Shown: in pieces, positions 8,150-15,932 of the stretch | How positions within the stretch are numbered: the stretch's first letter is position 1 | How the letters are laid out: each line of letters starts with the position of its first letter | NCBI GenBank assembly: GCA_947484275.1 | Contig: CANKOY010000003.1 | Coordinates: forward strand, 62,001 to 126,000 | Direction: 5' to 3' | DNA length: 64,000 nucleotides | Source of the DNA: Planctomycetota bacterium | GTDB taxonomy: Bacteria > Planctomycetota > UBA1135 > GCA-002686595 | The notes under the pieces: generated by a model | Told to the model about the DNA's origin: nothing | Databases searched by the model: none | The model's input: the letters and a program-made list of their open reading frames with translations, nothing else | Made by a program: the position numbers and the translations under genes

Positions 8150-9423
8150 TGATCCACGACGTGCGCAGGGCGGCGACGATTGCGATCGGCAATGAACTGA
8201 TCGAGGGCTGCCACAGCGACACGAATTCAGGTGAAATTGCGGCGCGCCTGGCGGAGCTTGGCATCGAGGTCGCACAGTTCACAGTGCTCGGAGACGATCG
8301 CGATCGGCTCGTGCGCGCCTTTCGCGAACTGACCGCGGAATTCCAATTGGTGATCGCCACTGGCGGACTCGGGCCGACGCTCGACGACATCACCCGCGAG
8401 GCGGCGGCCGAGGCAGCTGGAGTTGCGCTCGAGATGGACCCTGCGGCCCTGGCGCACCTGCGCGAGCTGTGGGCCCAGCGCGGGCGCCCGATGCCGAAGA
8501 CCAACGAGCGCCAGGCCTGGATCCCCGCTACGGCGCAGTCGATGGAAAACTCCGCGGGCACGGCGCCGGGATTTCGCCTGTGGATCGACGGTGGCGTGCT
8601 GGCTGTGCTGCCCGGACCGCCACGGGAAATGCGCGCGATGCTGGAGGGCGCGCTTCTGCCGTGGGTGCGCGCGACCTGCGGCGTCGGCCCGGCGACCTGC
8701 GTCCGCTCCCTGTACCTGTGCGGTCTTCCGGAGAGTCAGTTCGCCGACGACGTGGGTCCGTGGATGGCGCGCGGCGAAAATCCGCGCGTGGACGTTACCG
8801 CCAAGTCGGGCGTGCTTTCCGTGCGCGTCGTCGGTCGCATGGCGAGCCAGGAGGAGGCCACGGCGATCACCGAAGCGCGCCTGAACGAACTGGCCAAGCG
8901 CTTCGAGCGCCATGTCTTCAGTTGCGAGGATCCGCGCCTGGAGGTCGCGCTGGTTCGGGCCCTTGGCGAGCGCCAGTGGCGCATCAGCTTTGCCGAATCG
9001 TGCACCGGCGGAGGCATGGCCCAGCGCCTGACCGACGTCTCCGGCTCCAGCGCGGTCTTCCGCGAGTCGTGGGTGACCTACGCGAACGAGTCCAAACAGT
9101 TGCGCCTGGGCGTCCCCGCCGCGCTCCTCGAGGCCCATGGCGCCGTTTCGCGGGAGGTGGCCGAAGCCATGGCCGTGGGTGCCCTGCGCGAGAGCGGCGC
9201 CGACCTCGCGCTCTCGGTCACTGGGATCGCCGGACCGGACGGCGGCACGCCAGCCAAGCCGGTGGGGCTGGTCTGGTTCGGTGTCGCCGAGCGCGATCGC
9301 GTGCGCAGCGAGGAACGCCGCTTCCTGCAACATGGCCGCGAGTCCATCCGCGCCTTCGCGGTTCATGCCGGGCTGGAACTTGCGTGGCGCACCGTTCGCG
9401 GACAGCCCTGGCCCAAGCGTTGA
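8149..9423 (+). CDS. cinA: CinA-type nicotinamide-nucleotide amidase / competence-damage protein
   Basis: A 424-residue two-domain CinA. The N-terminal MoaB/MogA-like (COG1058) domain starts AATIAIGNELIEG and holds ATGGLGPTLDDITREA. The C-terminal amidase domain has SFAESCTGGGMAQRLTDVSGSSAVF and SVTGIAGPDGGTPAKPVG, the motifs of NMN deamidase in pyridine-nucleotide salvage. Start ATG 8149 overlaps the tatC stop by ATGA and gives the expected N-terminus. Length agrees with the family (about 415). The TGA stop is itself part of the -35 box of the tRNA-Gln promoter. Confidence 0.96.
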   Translation: MIHDVRRAATIAIGNELIEGCHSDTNSGEIAARLAELGIEVAQFTVLGDDRDRLVRAFRELTAEFQLVIATGGLGPTLDDITREAAAEAAGVALEMDPAALAHLRELWAQRGRPMPKTNERQAWIPATAQSMENSAGTAPGFRLWIDGGVLAVLPGPPREMRAMLEGALLPWVRATCGVGPATCVRSLYLCGLPESQFADDVGPWMARGENPRVDVTAKSGVLSVRVVGRMASQEEATAITEARLNELAKRFERHVFSCEDPRLEVALVRALGERQWRISFAESCTGGGMAQRLTDVSGSSAVFRESWVTYANESKQLRLGVPAALLEAHGAVSREVAEAMAVGALRESGADLALSVTGIAGPDGGTPAKPVGLVWFGVAERDRVRSEERRFLQHGRESIRAFAVHAGLELAWRTVRGQPWPKR

Positions 9424-9448
9424 CCGCCCCGCGCGCGGCGGCTATCCT
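9420..9448 (+). promoter_or_regulatory. Promoter of tRNA-Gln
   Basis: TTGACC (9420-9425), a 17-bp spacer and TATCCT (9443-9448) give a near-consensus sigma-70-type promoter. The -35 box overlaps the cinA stop codon. Transcription would start near 9455, about 38 bases before the mature tRNA. Confidence 0.65.
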
Positions 9449-9455
9449 CCTCGCC

Positions 9456-9476
9456 CCCCGGGGTGCTACTCCGGGG
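9456..9476 (+). terminator. Short hairpin between cinA and tRNA-Gln
   Basis: A 6-bp CCCCGG/CCGGGG stem (9456-9461 and 9471-9476) with a 9-nt loop, followed by CTTTCTT. It could end cinA transcripts, but it would also lie in the 5' leader of the tRNA transcript. Confidence 0.4.
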
Positions 9477-9492
9477 CTTTCTTGCTGCCATC

Positions 9493-9567
9493 TACCCGGT
9501 GGTGTAATCGGTAACACAAGTGGTTTTGGTCCACTCATTCCAGGTTCGAGTCCTGGCCGGGTAACCA
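9493..9567 (+). tRNA. tRNA-Gln (anticodon TTG)
   Basis: A 75-base cloverleaf. The 7-bp acceptor stem TACCCGG/CCGGGTA is followed by discriminator A and an encoded CCA end. The D-arm contains GGTAACAC. The anticodon stem AGTGG/CCACT encloses loop TTTTGGT with anticodon TTG, decoding CAA/CAG. The T-arm CCAGG-TTCGAGT-CCTGG is canonical. The final A of CCA is immediately adjacent to the stop codon of the convergent sulfatase gene. Confidence 0.97.
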
Positions 9568-11127
9568 TCAATAGCCGAGGGCTTTGAGCTTCGACAGCGC
9601 GTCCGCGTCGGAGGCCTCCAAGGCAGCTCGGCGGCGGTTGAGCACACGCTCGAGTTCCTCAAAGGGCGCATCAGCGGCGCCGAATTCCAGAAGCGCAGCC
9701 CGCAGTTCGTCCAAGGGCGCGTCATCCGGCGGATCGCTCGCTAAATCCCGCAGTTCGAGCGGATCGGCCCCAAGGTCGTAGAGTTCTTCGCCCAGGAGCT
9801 TCAGGCGCTTCGTCTCGCCAGGTTCGCGGCCCGGGCCGTGGGCCCAGCGGCGGATCAACTTGAAGCGCCCCAGGCGCACGGCCTTGATTTGCACCGTGCC
9901 CAGTCGATCGGCGGCCTCGATTTTTTCGCTGAAGGTCGCGAATGGCCGCACGTCATCCGCCGCCAAGAGACTGGCGCGCGAGGCTCCGCCAAATCCCGCT
10001 GGGCCCCCTGACGCCGCGACGCGGAACGGAACGTCGATCCACTCCGCCAGAGTCGGCCCCAGATCCGCGAGGGACATGGCGCCCTGCCTGCGTCCCGGCG
10101 GAGGTCGGCCGAGCAAGTTGTCCGGTGGCCGCACGATCAGCGGAACGGCGCAAGTGGCCTCGCAGGCGTAGAAGCCGTGCTCGAACCAGTAGTCGTGCTC
10201 CCCCAGGCTCTCGCCGTGGTCAGAGCTGACCACGATCCAAGTGTTCTCGAGCGCACCTTGGGCGCGCAGGGAATCGAGCAGGCGGCCGATTTCTGCATCG
10301 GCGAAACGGATCTCGCCATCGTAGAGATCGATCACGGCATCGGCGTCGAAGTGCCCGCGCGCATCCCGTGCCTGGCTCGGGATGTTGTATTCGCTGACAC
10401 GCGTCTTGTGACTTCCGACGGCGCTGACCGACGGATCTACCCAACGCGGCGCTTCGCTTTGGAAGACGCGCTGCTCCGGCGGGGGATCGTAGGCGCCGTG
10501 CGGATCCATGTAGTGCAGCCACAAAAACCACGGGCGTTCGCGATCGAGCAACTGGCTCGCAGGTTCGAACGCCGCGCCGCCAGTGTCCTTCTCCGGCGCG
10601 CGCTCGAGTCCCAATGCCACTTGGGCGGCGCGCGTCATCGACGCGGCGGTTCGCTGCGGCACATCATTCGGCGGCACACCCTGGAGCGCGGGCAAGCTCT
10701 CGATGTAGTGCTCGAAGCCGCGCGCAAAGCCACAGTGGCGCTCCTGCAGCACGTAGTTGCCCACGATCGCCGCGCATTGGTAGCCCGCGCGGCGCAGAGC
10801 CTGAGCGAGAACTGGCACCTCCGGGTCCAGAGGCTGCAGCAACTCGCGCACGCCGTGCTCATGGGGATAGCTGCCCGTGAACAGGCTGGCCAATGCCGGC
10901 GAAGTCTTTGCGCGCGGCGTGGAGGCGTTGTCGAAGATCAGCCCCTCGGCCGCGAGCCGATCGAGGTTGGGCGTCGTCTCGCGACGGTAGCCGTAACTGG
11001 AGACGTGGTCGCGGCGCAGTGTGTCGATGGTGATGAGCAGCACGTTCGCGCGCGCGGGCTGCGGCTTCTCCGAGCAGCCCCCGAGGCCTGCGAGGGCAAG
11101 TCCCATGGCAAACAGCGCGCGCTTCAT
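9568..11127 (-). CDS. Sulfatase-superfamily lipoprotein lacking the formylglycine motif
   Basis: A 519-residue alkaline-phosphatase-superfamily hydrolase with a lipoprotein signal peptide (lipobox LAGLGGC, Cys18). Metal-site motifs are visible: LLITIDTLRRDHVSSYGY near the N-terminus, DHGESLGEHDYWFEHGF in the middle and DLGADPLELRDLASDP near the C-terminus. At the position of the sulfatase CxPxR motif it reads KTSPALASLFTGSYPHEHG, so there is no Cys or Ser-type formylglycine signature and no Arg. It is therefore unlikely to be a classical sulfatase; phosphodiester hydrolysis or phospho-group transfer with Thr/Ser as nucleophile is possible. It is the last gene of the minus-strand run from gcvT, and its ATG overlaps the lplA stop. 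Confidence 0.88.
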   Translation of the reverse strand: MKRALFAMGLALAGLGGCSEKPQPARANVLLITIDTLRRDHVSSYGYRRETTPNLDRLAAEGLIFDNASTPRAKTSPALASLFTGSYPHEHGVRELLQPLDPEVPVLAQALRRAGYQCAAIVGNYVLQERHCGFARGFEHYIESLPALQGVPPNDVPQRTAASMTRAAQVALGLERAPEKDTGGAAFEPASQLLDRERPWFLWLHYMDPHGAYDPPPEQRVFQSEAPRWVDPSVSAVGSHKTRVSEYNIPSQARDARGHFDADAVIDLYDGEIRFADAEIGRLLDSLRAQGALENTWIVVSSDHGESLGEHDYWFEHGFYACEATCAVPLIVRPPDNLLGRPPPGRRQGAMSLADLGPTLAEWIDVPFRVAASGGPAGFGGASRASLLAADDVRPFATFSEKIEAADRLGTVQIKAVRLGRFKLIRRWAHGPGREPGETKRLKLLGEELYDLGADPLELRDLASDPPDDAPLDELRAALLEFGAADAPFEELERVLNRRRAALEASDADALSKLKALGY

Positions 11128-11852
11128 CGCAGGTTCACGAATTCGCGCGCGGTGTAGCGCTGGCCCAGTTCGCGCGCCAGCTCGCGCTCGTCGCGCTCCG
11201 GCACGCTGGCTTCGAACTCCGCGCCGATTTCCGCGGCGAGAGCTTCGCGCAGGAACGGCGCCAGATCAGACGGGGCCACGGACTTGCGCCGCGATTCCAG
11301 GCTGGCGATATCTCCTTCAAGGGGCGATGTGCCCAGCTTGATCGAACCGTGGTGCAGAACTCTCCCGCCCTTGCGGCGCTGTGCGGAGCCGACTCCTTTG
11401 CGTCCGTCCCACGTCAGATCCAGGGCCGTGGAGTGGTGGAAGCACATGCCCGTGTTCGCGCGATCCGAGGCCAAACTCGCTTCGCCGCGCAGCTTGGCAT
11501 CCACGCCGAAATTGGCGAGCGCGCGCGCGATCGCGGCATGCACGCGCCCGTAGGAAGTCGCCAGTCCGCCCGCGTACAGATCGATAGACATGTCGGCGCT
11601 GATCGAGAAGGTCAGTTCGCGCACATGGTGGATCGCGCCGCCGCCGGTGATGCGTCGGACGAGGGCGCCGGCGCGCTCGGCCCCTGGGACTTCGCTCAGC
11701 TTTTGGAAGTACCCCAGGGACAGTGTGTCCGGCTTCCAGGAGTAGAAGCGCAGTGTGGGCGGCAGGCCCGGCGTGACCAGCAATGCCTCGTCGAGGCCCA
11801 TGTTGAACTCCGGCGCCGCACCCCAGGTCGTGATCAGGCGCCAAGTTCCCAT
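11124..11852 (-). CDS. lplA: Lipoate-protein ligase A family protein
   Basis: A 242-residue member of the biotin/lipoate A/B ligase fold, expected to attach lipoate (or octanoate) to apo-proteins such as GcvH. Motifs are WRLITTWGAAPEFNMGLDEALL, LGYFQ, the lipoyl-AMP loop RRITGGGAIHH and HHGSIKLG. It lacks the typical C-terminal accessory domain of full-length LplA, so it could instead be an octanoyltransferase of the LipM type. A -10-like TACACT lies 6 bases before the ATG, hinting at its own leaderless transcript. The close linkage with gcvH and gcvT supports the role. The stop overlaps the sulfatase start. Confidence 0.85.
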   Translation of the reverse strand: MGTWRLITTWGAAPEFNMGLDEALLVTPGLPPTLRFYSWKPDTLSLGYFQKLSEVPGAERAGALVRRITGGGAIHHVRELTFSISADMSIDLYAGGLATSYGRVHAAIARALANFGVDAKLRGEASLASDRANTGMCFHHSTALDLTWDGRKGVGSAQRRKGGRVLHHGSIKLGTSPLEGDIASLESRRKSVAPSDLAPFLREALAAEIGAEFEASVPERDERELARELGQRYTAREFVNLR

Positions 11853-11858
11853 GACCGC

Positions 11859-11864
11859 AGTGTA
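11859..11864 (-). promoter_or_regulatory. -10-like TACACT just before lplA
   Basis: TACACT ends 6 bases before the ATG, so transcription from it would begin at or within one or two bases of the start codon. No clear -35 box is visible and no Shine-Dalgarno sequence precedes the ATG. Confidence 0.35.
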
Positions 11865-11871
11865 CCGGCGC

Positions 11872-14079
11872 TCAGTTCGCGGGCTGCAGGCGCACCTCGC
11901 CGAGATCGAGTTCCGCTCCCGCGGGATCAGCGGCGCGAACATCGATGGGGCCGAGCACTGCGGGCGCGTAGCCCGGCGCGCGAATCGCGAAGGTCCAGGG
12001 GCCCGCGGACAATCCGTCCAGGGTCGCGCATCCGTCCGCGTCGCTGCTCCACGTGCGGCTTCGCCAAACCTCGATGCCCAGGGGGTCGCAGATGGGCCAG
12101 ACCTTGGCGCCGATGATGCCCGCGCCCGTGGCGTCGTCGAAAACGCAAACCACGGCGGTCAGCGGTTGCTCAACCGGCCGCGGATCGCGCCGATTCGCCG
12201 TGGCCCGCTGGCGCGCCTGGGAGGCGGACGCCGCCGTCAGGGCTGGGATTTCGACCGCGTATTCCTGAGTGCCTGGCTCGAATGGACCGAGCACGAGTTC
12301 CTCGCTGAGCGATCCGCGTGATGTGCGCACGGTGAGCCAGTAGGGGCCCGCCCCGTGCATCGGAATCGAAATTCGTCGTGCGCGCGCAGTCATGCGGAAG
12401 TACGCGCCCATTCCGAGGCCGCAGCAGGTCGGGTGCGGTCCCGGAGAGGCACGAACCACTTGCACGGGCTCCAGAGCGCAGACGCGAATCTGGACTTCCT
12501 GAGCTTCGCTGCCAGGCGGATCATCCAAATCTCCGCTGCGCTCGACCAGGAGTTCGAGCGCCCCGAGTCGTTCAAGTTGCTCGGAGCCCACCACGGAGGA
12601 CTGCCGCAGGCGACCGTTGCATTCGCGCACGCGCGGCTTGTACCCAGGCGCATGGATCGACAGTCGTTCGATCGCCGGCAGCGGTGTGGACAGGGAAAAG
12701 CAGAACACGCCTTCGCCGTCGGGCGCACACAGCGCGCGCACTTCGGATCCGTCCGTGAGTTCCGCACGCAGCTCGACCTTGGAGGCGCTCCAGCCGACCA
12801 TCAGTGGACCGGCGAGCGGCGCGATGCGCACGGAGTCTTCGTCGCCCCAGTTGGTCAACGGCACCGAATCCGGCGGCGCGCCAAGGATCGGGCGCCCCTC
12901 GCTGTCGAACAGCCGCATGCGCAAGAGCTCTCGTTCCTCCAGGTGCAGCTGGACATCATCGACCAAGGCTCCAGGTTCCCAGGCGCCGAGGGGGAATTCG
13001 TCGAGCCGCCCACTGGACTGCGCCACCAAGAAAATGGACCTCGGCGTGGCTCCGCGCACCGCAAAGCTGCCGTCCTCTGCGGTCAGTGCTTCGCCGTCCA
13101 AGAGTTGGAAGCGCGCGGATCCTGGCAACTCCGCGGCACCGCGCGCGATGGCCGCGGGGTCCACGACGTGCAGGTTGACCTCGTTCATTTTCTGGCGCGC
13201 GGGATTGACGCTGACCAGGGCGCCGGCGAGGGGACGGCGTGCGGAATCGTAGAGCGATCCGCGCCACTGCGGAGGTCGCAGGAGCACGAGGTCCGGGCAG
13301 ATCGCGTCACCGCACGTCAGCACGGGCTGGGCGGCGCGCGCGATTCCAGCGGGGCCGCGGGCCTCGACGATCACGTTGGACCATCCGGCGGCGAACCGCC
13401 CGCCAGGTCCCATGGAGATCAGACGCGGCAGATCCACGGCGCGCTCGATGCGATAGCGCCCGTCGCGGTCCGTGCGGCCCACCAATTGACTCGGCTCGGC
13501 GGGATCGGGCCAAGGCGTGTTGTCCGTCACGAGAATCTGCGCGTCAACTACGGGCGCACCGGTGTCGTCGACCACGCGTCCGAAGATCGTTCCACCCTGA
13601 CCCAGGCGCAGGAGGATGAAGCGTTCCGCGGTGGCGCTTCCCTCGGCGAGAGCAACAGCTGCTGCGAAATCCGGGCTGCGAGTCGCGCGTGCCATCGCTA
13701 TGGGGGCGAGAACGCCTTCGAAGCGCGCCATCCCAAGCGTGTCGCTCACGGCTTGGCCGAAACGTCGGCGCACGGGCTCCTCGCAAAACAGATCGACCTT
13801 GATGCCGGCCAGTGCCGAGCCATCGCGGGCGTCGACCACCTGCACGCGCACCACGCCGGGAGCTCCGTCGCCCGAGAGGCTGTCACCAGGCGCTTCGACG
13901 ATCTCCGACGGCGCCAGGTCCGGCGAATCGGGAAGGCTCAGGTCGCGCGGCAGGAAGATCGTGCGCGATGCCCACCATCCGGCGGCGACCAGGACACAGA
14001 CCAGGGCCACGATCGGCCAAACGATTTCACTTCGCGCCGAGGCGTCGGCCGCGCGATCCGTCGGTTCTTCGGGCGACAT
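11872..14079 (-). CDS. Membrane-anchored protein with carboxypeptidase-regulatory-like domains
   Basis: A 735-residue protein. Start ATG 14079 is chosen because it gives a short polar tail followed at once by one transmembrane helix (IVWPIVALVCVLVAAGWWA). The rest is predicted extracytoplasmic beta-sandwich. Several CarboxypepD_reg-like modules are recognisable by the pattern of G.V.D..G.P...A.V followed by T..DG.Y....: one early (RVQVVDARDGSALAGIKVDL), one at about residue 140 (FGRVVDDTGAPVVDAQILVT), one at about 245 and one near the C-terminus (DDATGAGIIGAKVWPI). Such modules are non-catalytic adhesion or carbohydrate-binding-like domains. It sits between gcvH and lplA with no obvious functional link to either. 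Confidence 0.82.
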   Translation of the reverse strand: MSPEEPTDRAADASARSEIVWPIVALVCVLVAAGWWASRTIFLPRDLSLPDSPDLAPSEIVEAPGDSLSGDGAPGVVRVQVVDARDGSALAGIKVDLFCEEPVRRRFGQAVSDTLGMARFEGVLAPIAMARATRSPDFAAAVALAEGSATAERFILLRLGQGGTIFGRVVDDTGAPVVDAQILVTDNTPWPDPAEPSQLVGRTDRDGRYRIERAVDLPRLISMGPGGRFAAGWSNVIVEARGPAGIARAAQPVLTCGDAICPDLVLLRPPQWRGSLYDSARRPLAGALVSVNPARQKMNEVNLHVVDPAAIARGAAELPGSARFQLLDGEALTAEDGSFAVRGATPRSIFLVAQSSGRLDEFPLGAWEPGALVDDVQLHLEERELLRMRLFDSEGRPILGAPPDSVPLTNWGDEDSVRIAPLAGPLMVGWSASKVELRAELTDGSEVRALCAPDGEGVFCFSLSTPLPAIERLSIHAPGYKPRVRECNGRLRQSSVVGSEQLERLGALELLVERSGDLDDPPGSEAQEVQIRVCALEPVQVVRASPGPHPTCCGLGMGAYFRMTARARRISIPMHGAGPYWLTVRTSRGSLSEELVLGPFEPGTQEYAVEIPALTAASASQARQRATANRRDPRPVEQPLTAVVCVFDDATGAGIIGAKVWPICDPLGIEVWRSRTWSSDADGCATLDGLSAGPWTFAIRAPGYAPAVLGPIDVRAADPAGAELDLGEVRLQPAN

Positions 14080-14144
14080 GTTCGGATTCCGCCCGCCATC
14101 GCACCCGCTTTCGCCGCCGCGCGCAAGCGGCGTCTGGCCACGGA

Positions 14145-14543
14145 TCAGTGCTTGCTGTCGGCGACGAACTTCTCGTAGGCGGCGGCGTCCATCAGACCGT
14201 CGACACTCTTGGAGCTGAGTTTCAGTTTCACCATCCAGCCCGTGGTCCAGGGGTCCTTGGCCAGCACTTCGAGGTGCTCCTCGATGGTGTGGTTGATCTC
14301 GACCACCTGGCCGGACACCGGTGAGTTGAGGTCCGAGACCGCCTTGACGGATTCGATCTCGCCAAAGGTCTGTCCGGCCTTCACCTCGCGACCCACCTCG
14401 GGCAGGTCGCAGTAGACCAGGTCCGACGTGTTGCCGTTGGACAACTCCTGAACGGCGAAGTCCGTGATGCCGAGCAGGGCGGTGTCGCCGTCGATTTTGA
14501 CCCACTCGTGAGTGGTGGTGTACTTGCGGTCGTCAGGGCGCAT
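14145..14543 (-). CDS. gcvH: Glycine cleavage system H protein
   Basis: A 132-residue lipoyl-carrier protein that shuttles the aminomethyl group between P, T and L proteins. It starts MRPDDRKYTTTHEWVKIDGD (ATG 14543); the lipoyl lysine is K67 in GEIESVKAVSDL, and NDPWL-like KDPWTTGWMVKLKL is near the end. Size is standard. It lies 22 bases after gcvT on the same strand and upstream of a lipoate ligase gene, the enzyme expected to modify K67. gcvP is not in the window. Confidence 0.98.
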   Translation of the reverse strand: MRPDDRKYTTTHEWVKIDGDTALLGITDFAVQELSNGNTSDLVYCDLPEVGREVKAGQTFGEIESVKAVSDLNSPVSGQVVEINHTIEEHLEVLAKDPWTTGWMVKLKLSSKSVDGLMDAAAYEKFVADSKH

Positions 14544-14565
14544 AAGTGGCTCGTGGGTAGCGGTG

Positions 14566-15663
14566 CTATTTGCGGGTGCGCGAGTAGAAGGGCAGTTCCT
14601 GCACGCGGCAGGGCTGACGTTTCCCGCGGAAATCCAATTCAAGCTCAGTGCCCGCCTGCGCAGCGTCGAGGGTGACGTACGCGGAGGCAATGTTCGTAGA
14701 GAGTGTTGGCGACGGCGCGCCCGAGCACACATGCCCGACCGCCGCAGTGCCGCGGTAGACCTCGGTCCCCTGGCGCGGAACTCGCGGCCCAGGCGTGGTC
14801 AGGCCCACCAACTTGCGGCGCGGCGCCGCGAGAACCCGCTCCAGGGCGTCGCGACCGAGCGTGCTCTTCTTTTCGGGCGCGAAGGACACGCCGAAGTTAA
14901 GTCCGGCTTCGATGGGGTTGTGCTCCGCGTCGATCTCGTGGCCGTAGAGCGGCATGCCCGCTTCCAGGCGCAGGATGTCCCTGGCCCCAAGCCCGATGGG
15001 CGCCACGCCTTCGGCAGTCCCGAGTTCGGCGAGGGCGCGCCAGACCCGCGGACCCTCCTGCGTCGGCAGGTAGAGCTCATAGCCCAATTCGCCGGTGTAT
15101 CCGGTGCGGCTGATGCGCGTGCGCTCCAGGCCGCAGACCGTGGCGAAGTCAAACTTGTAGTAGCCGAGCTTGTCCAAGTCGAAGCCCGTCACCGCGCGCT
15201 GCAGGATGTCCCTCGAGAGGGGCCCCTGGATCGCGATCATCGCCGTGGCATCGGTCTGATCGTCGATCGTGACCCGGAAACCGGTCGCGTGCTCGCGCAT
15301 CCAGGCCAGGTCGGCGGCGGTGTTCGAGGCGTTGACCACGATGTAGACGCTCTCCGGCTCGCGGTAGAGCAGCACGTCGTCGATCGGATTGCCGTCGGGC
15401 CGGCAGAACAGTGAATAGCGGATCGACTGGACCGGGATCTTGGCGCAGTAGTTGGTTGCGATCCGATCGACAAAGGCCAGGGCGTCGGGGCCGCTGACAT
15501 GCACCCGCCCCATGTGGCCCAGGTCGAACAGGCCGGCACGATTGCGCACGCAGACCACCTCGTCGAGGATCGCGCCGTACTGCACGGGCATGTGCCAACC
15601 CCCGAAGTCGATCAACTTGGCACCCAGGGCCGAGTGGATGCTGTGGAGGGAAGTCGTTTTCAT
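14566..15663 (-). CDS. gcvT: Aminomethyltransferase (glycine cleavage T protein)
   Basis: A 365-residue tetrahydrofolate-dependent aminomethyltransferase. Start ATG 15663 gives the usual N-terminus with LHSIHSALGAKLIDFGGWHMP and QYGAILDE. Further family motifs are GLFDLGHMGRVHVSG, ALAFVDRI, GYTGELGYELY and RLEAGMPLYGHEID. Length is normal. The frame runs open further upstream, but that part has no family similarity. It leads the probable unit gcvT-gcvH-(regulatory-domain protein)-lplA-(sulfatase-like). I searched by eye for a glycine riboswitch upstream and found none that is convincing. Confidence 0.97.
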   Translation of the reverse strand: MKTTSLHSIHSALGAKLIDFGGWHMPVQYGAILDEVVCVRNRAGLFDLGHMGRVHVSGPDALAFVDRIATNYCAKIPVQSIRYSLFCRPDGNPIDDVLLYREPESVYIVVNASNTAADLAWMREHATGFRVTIDDQTDATAMIAIQGPLSRDILQRAVTGFDLDKLGYYKFDFATVCGLERTRISRTGYTGELGYELYLPTQEGPRVWRALAELGTAEGVAPIGLGARDILRLEAGMPLYGHEIDAEHNPIEAGLNFGVSFAPEKKSTLGRDALERVLAAPRRKLVGLTTPGPRVPRQGTEVYRGTAAVGHVCSGAPSPTLSTNIASAYVTLDAAQAGTELELDFRGKRQPCRVQELPFYSRTRK

Positions 15664-15932
15664 GGGCTCTGGAGGGGGTCCGGCCGCCGCGGGACGCGCA
15701 GCATTAGGGCGGGGGATGCTAGAGGATCTGGCTCTGTGCGCAAAGGGGATATTGGCCCCCCTGGCAGCGGCAATCGCCCCTGCAATCGGCCGTCGGGCGT
15801 GTTCCGAGCGGACCTGGTCCAGCCATGGGGGGGCAGTACGGGAGCACGGCGACCGAGCCGCGCGGGGCGGGGTAGGTTTCAACACCGGAAGGGACGCGGG
15901 CGCGGCAGGATCCGACGTTTCACCGGCACTCC

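Noticed and set aside
12355-14178. 607-codon open frame on the plus strand
   Set aside because: It is antisense to the gene at 11872-14079, has low-complexity Arg/Ala/Gly composition and matches no family. Such shadows are expected at this GC content.
15664-15932. Glycine riboswitch upstream of gcvT
   Set aside because: The conserved cores of the glycine aptamer could not be found on the minus strand. A loosely similar CACCGGAAGGG lies on the other strand and faces an unrelated gene.
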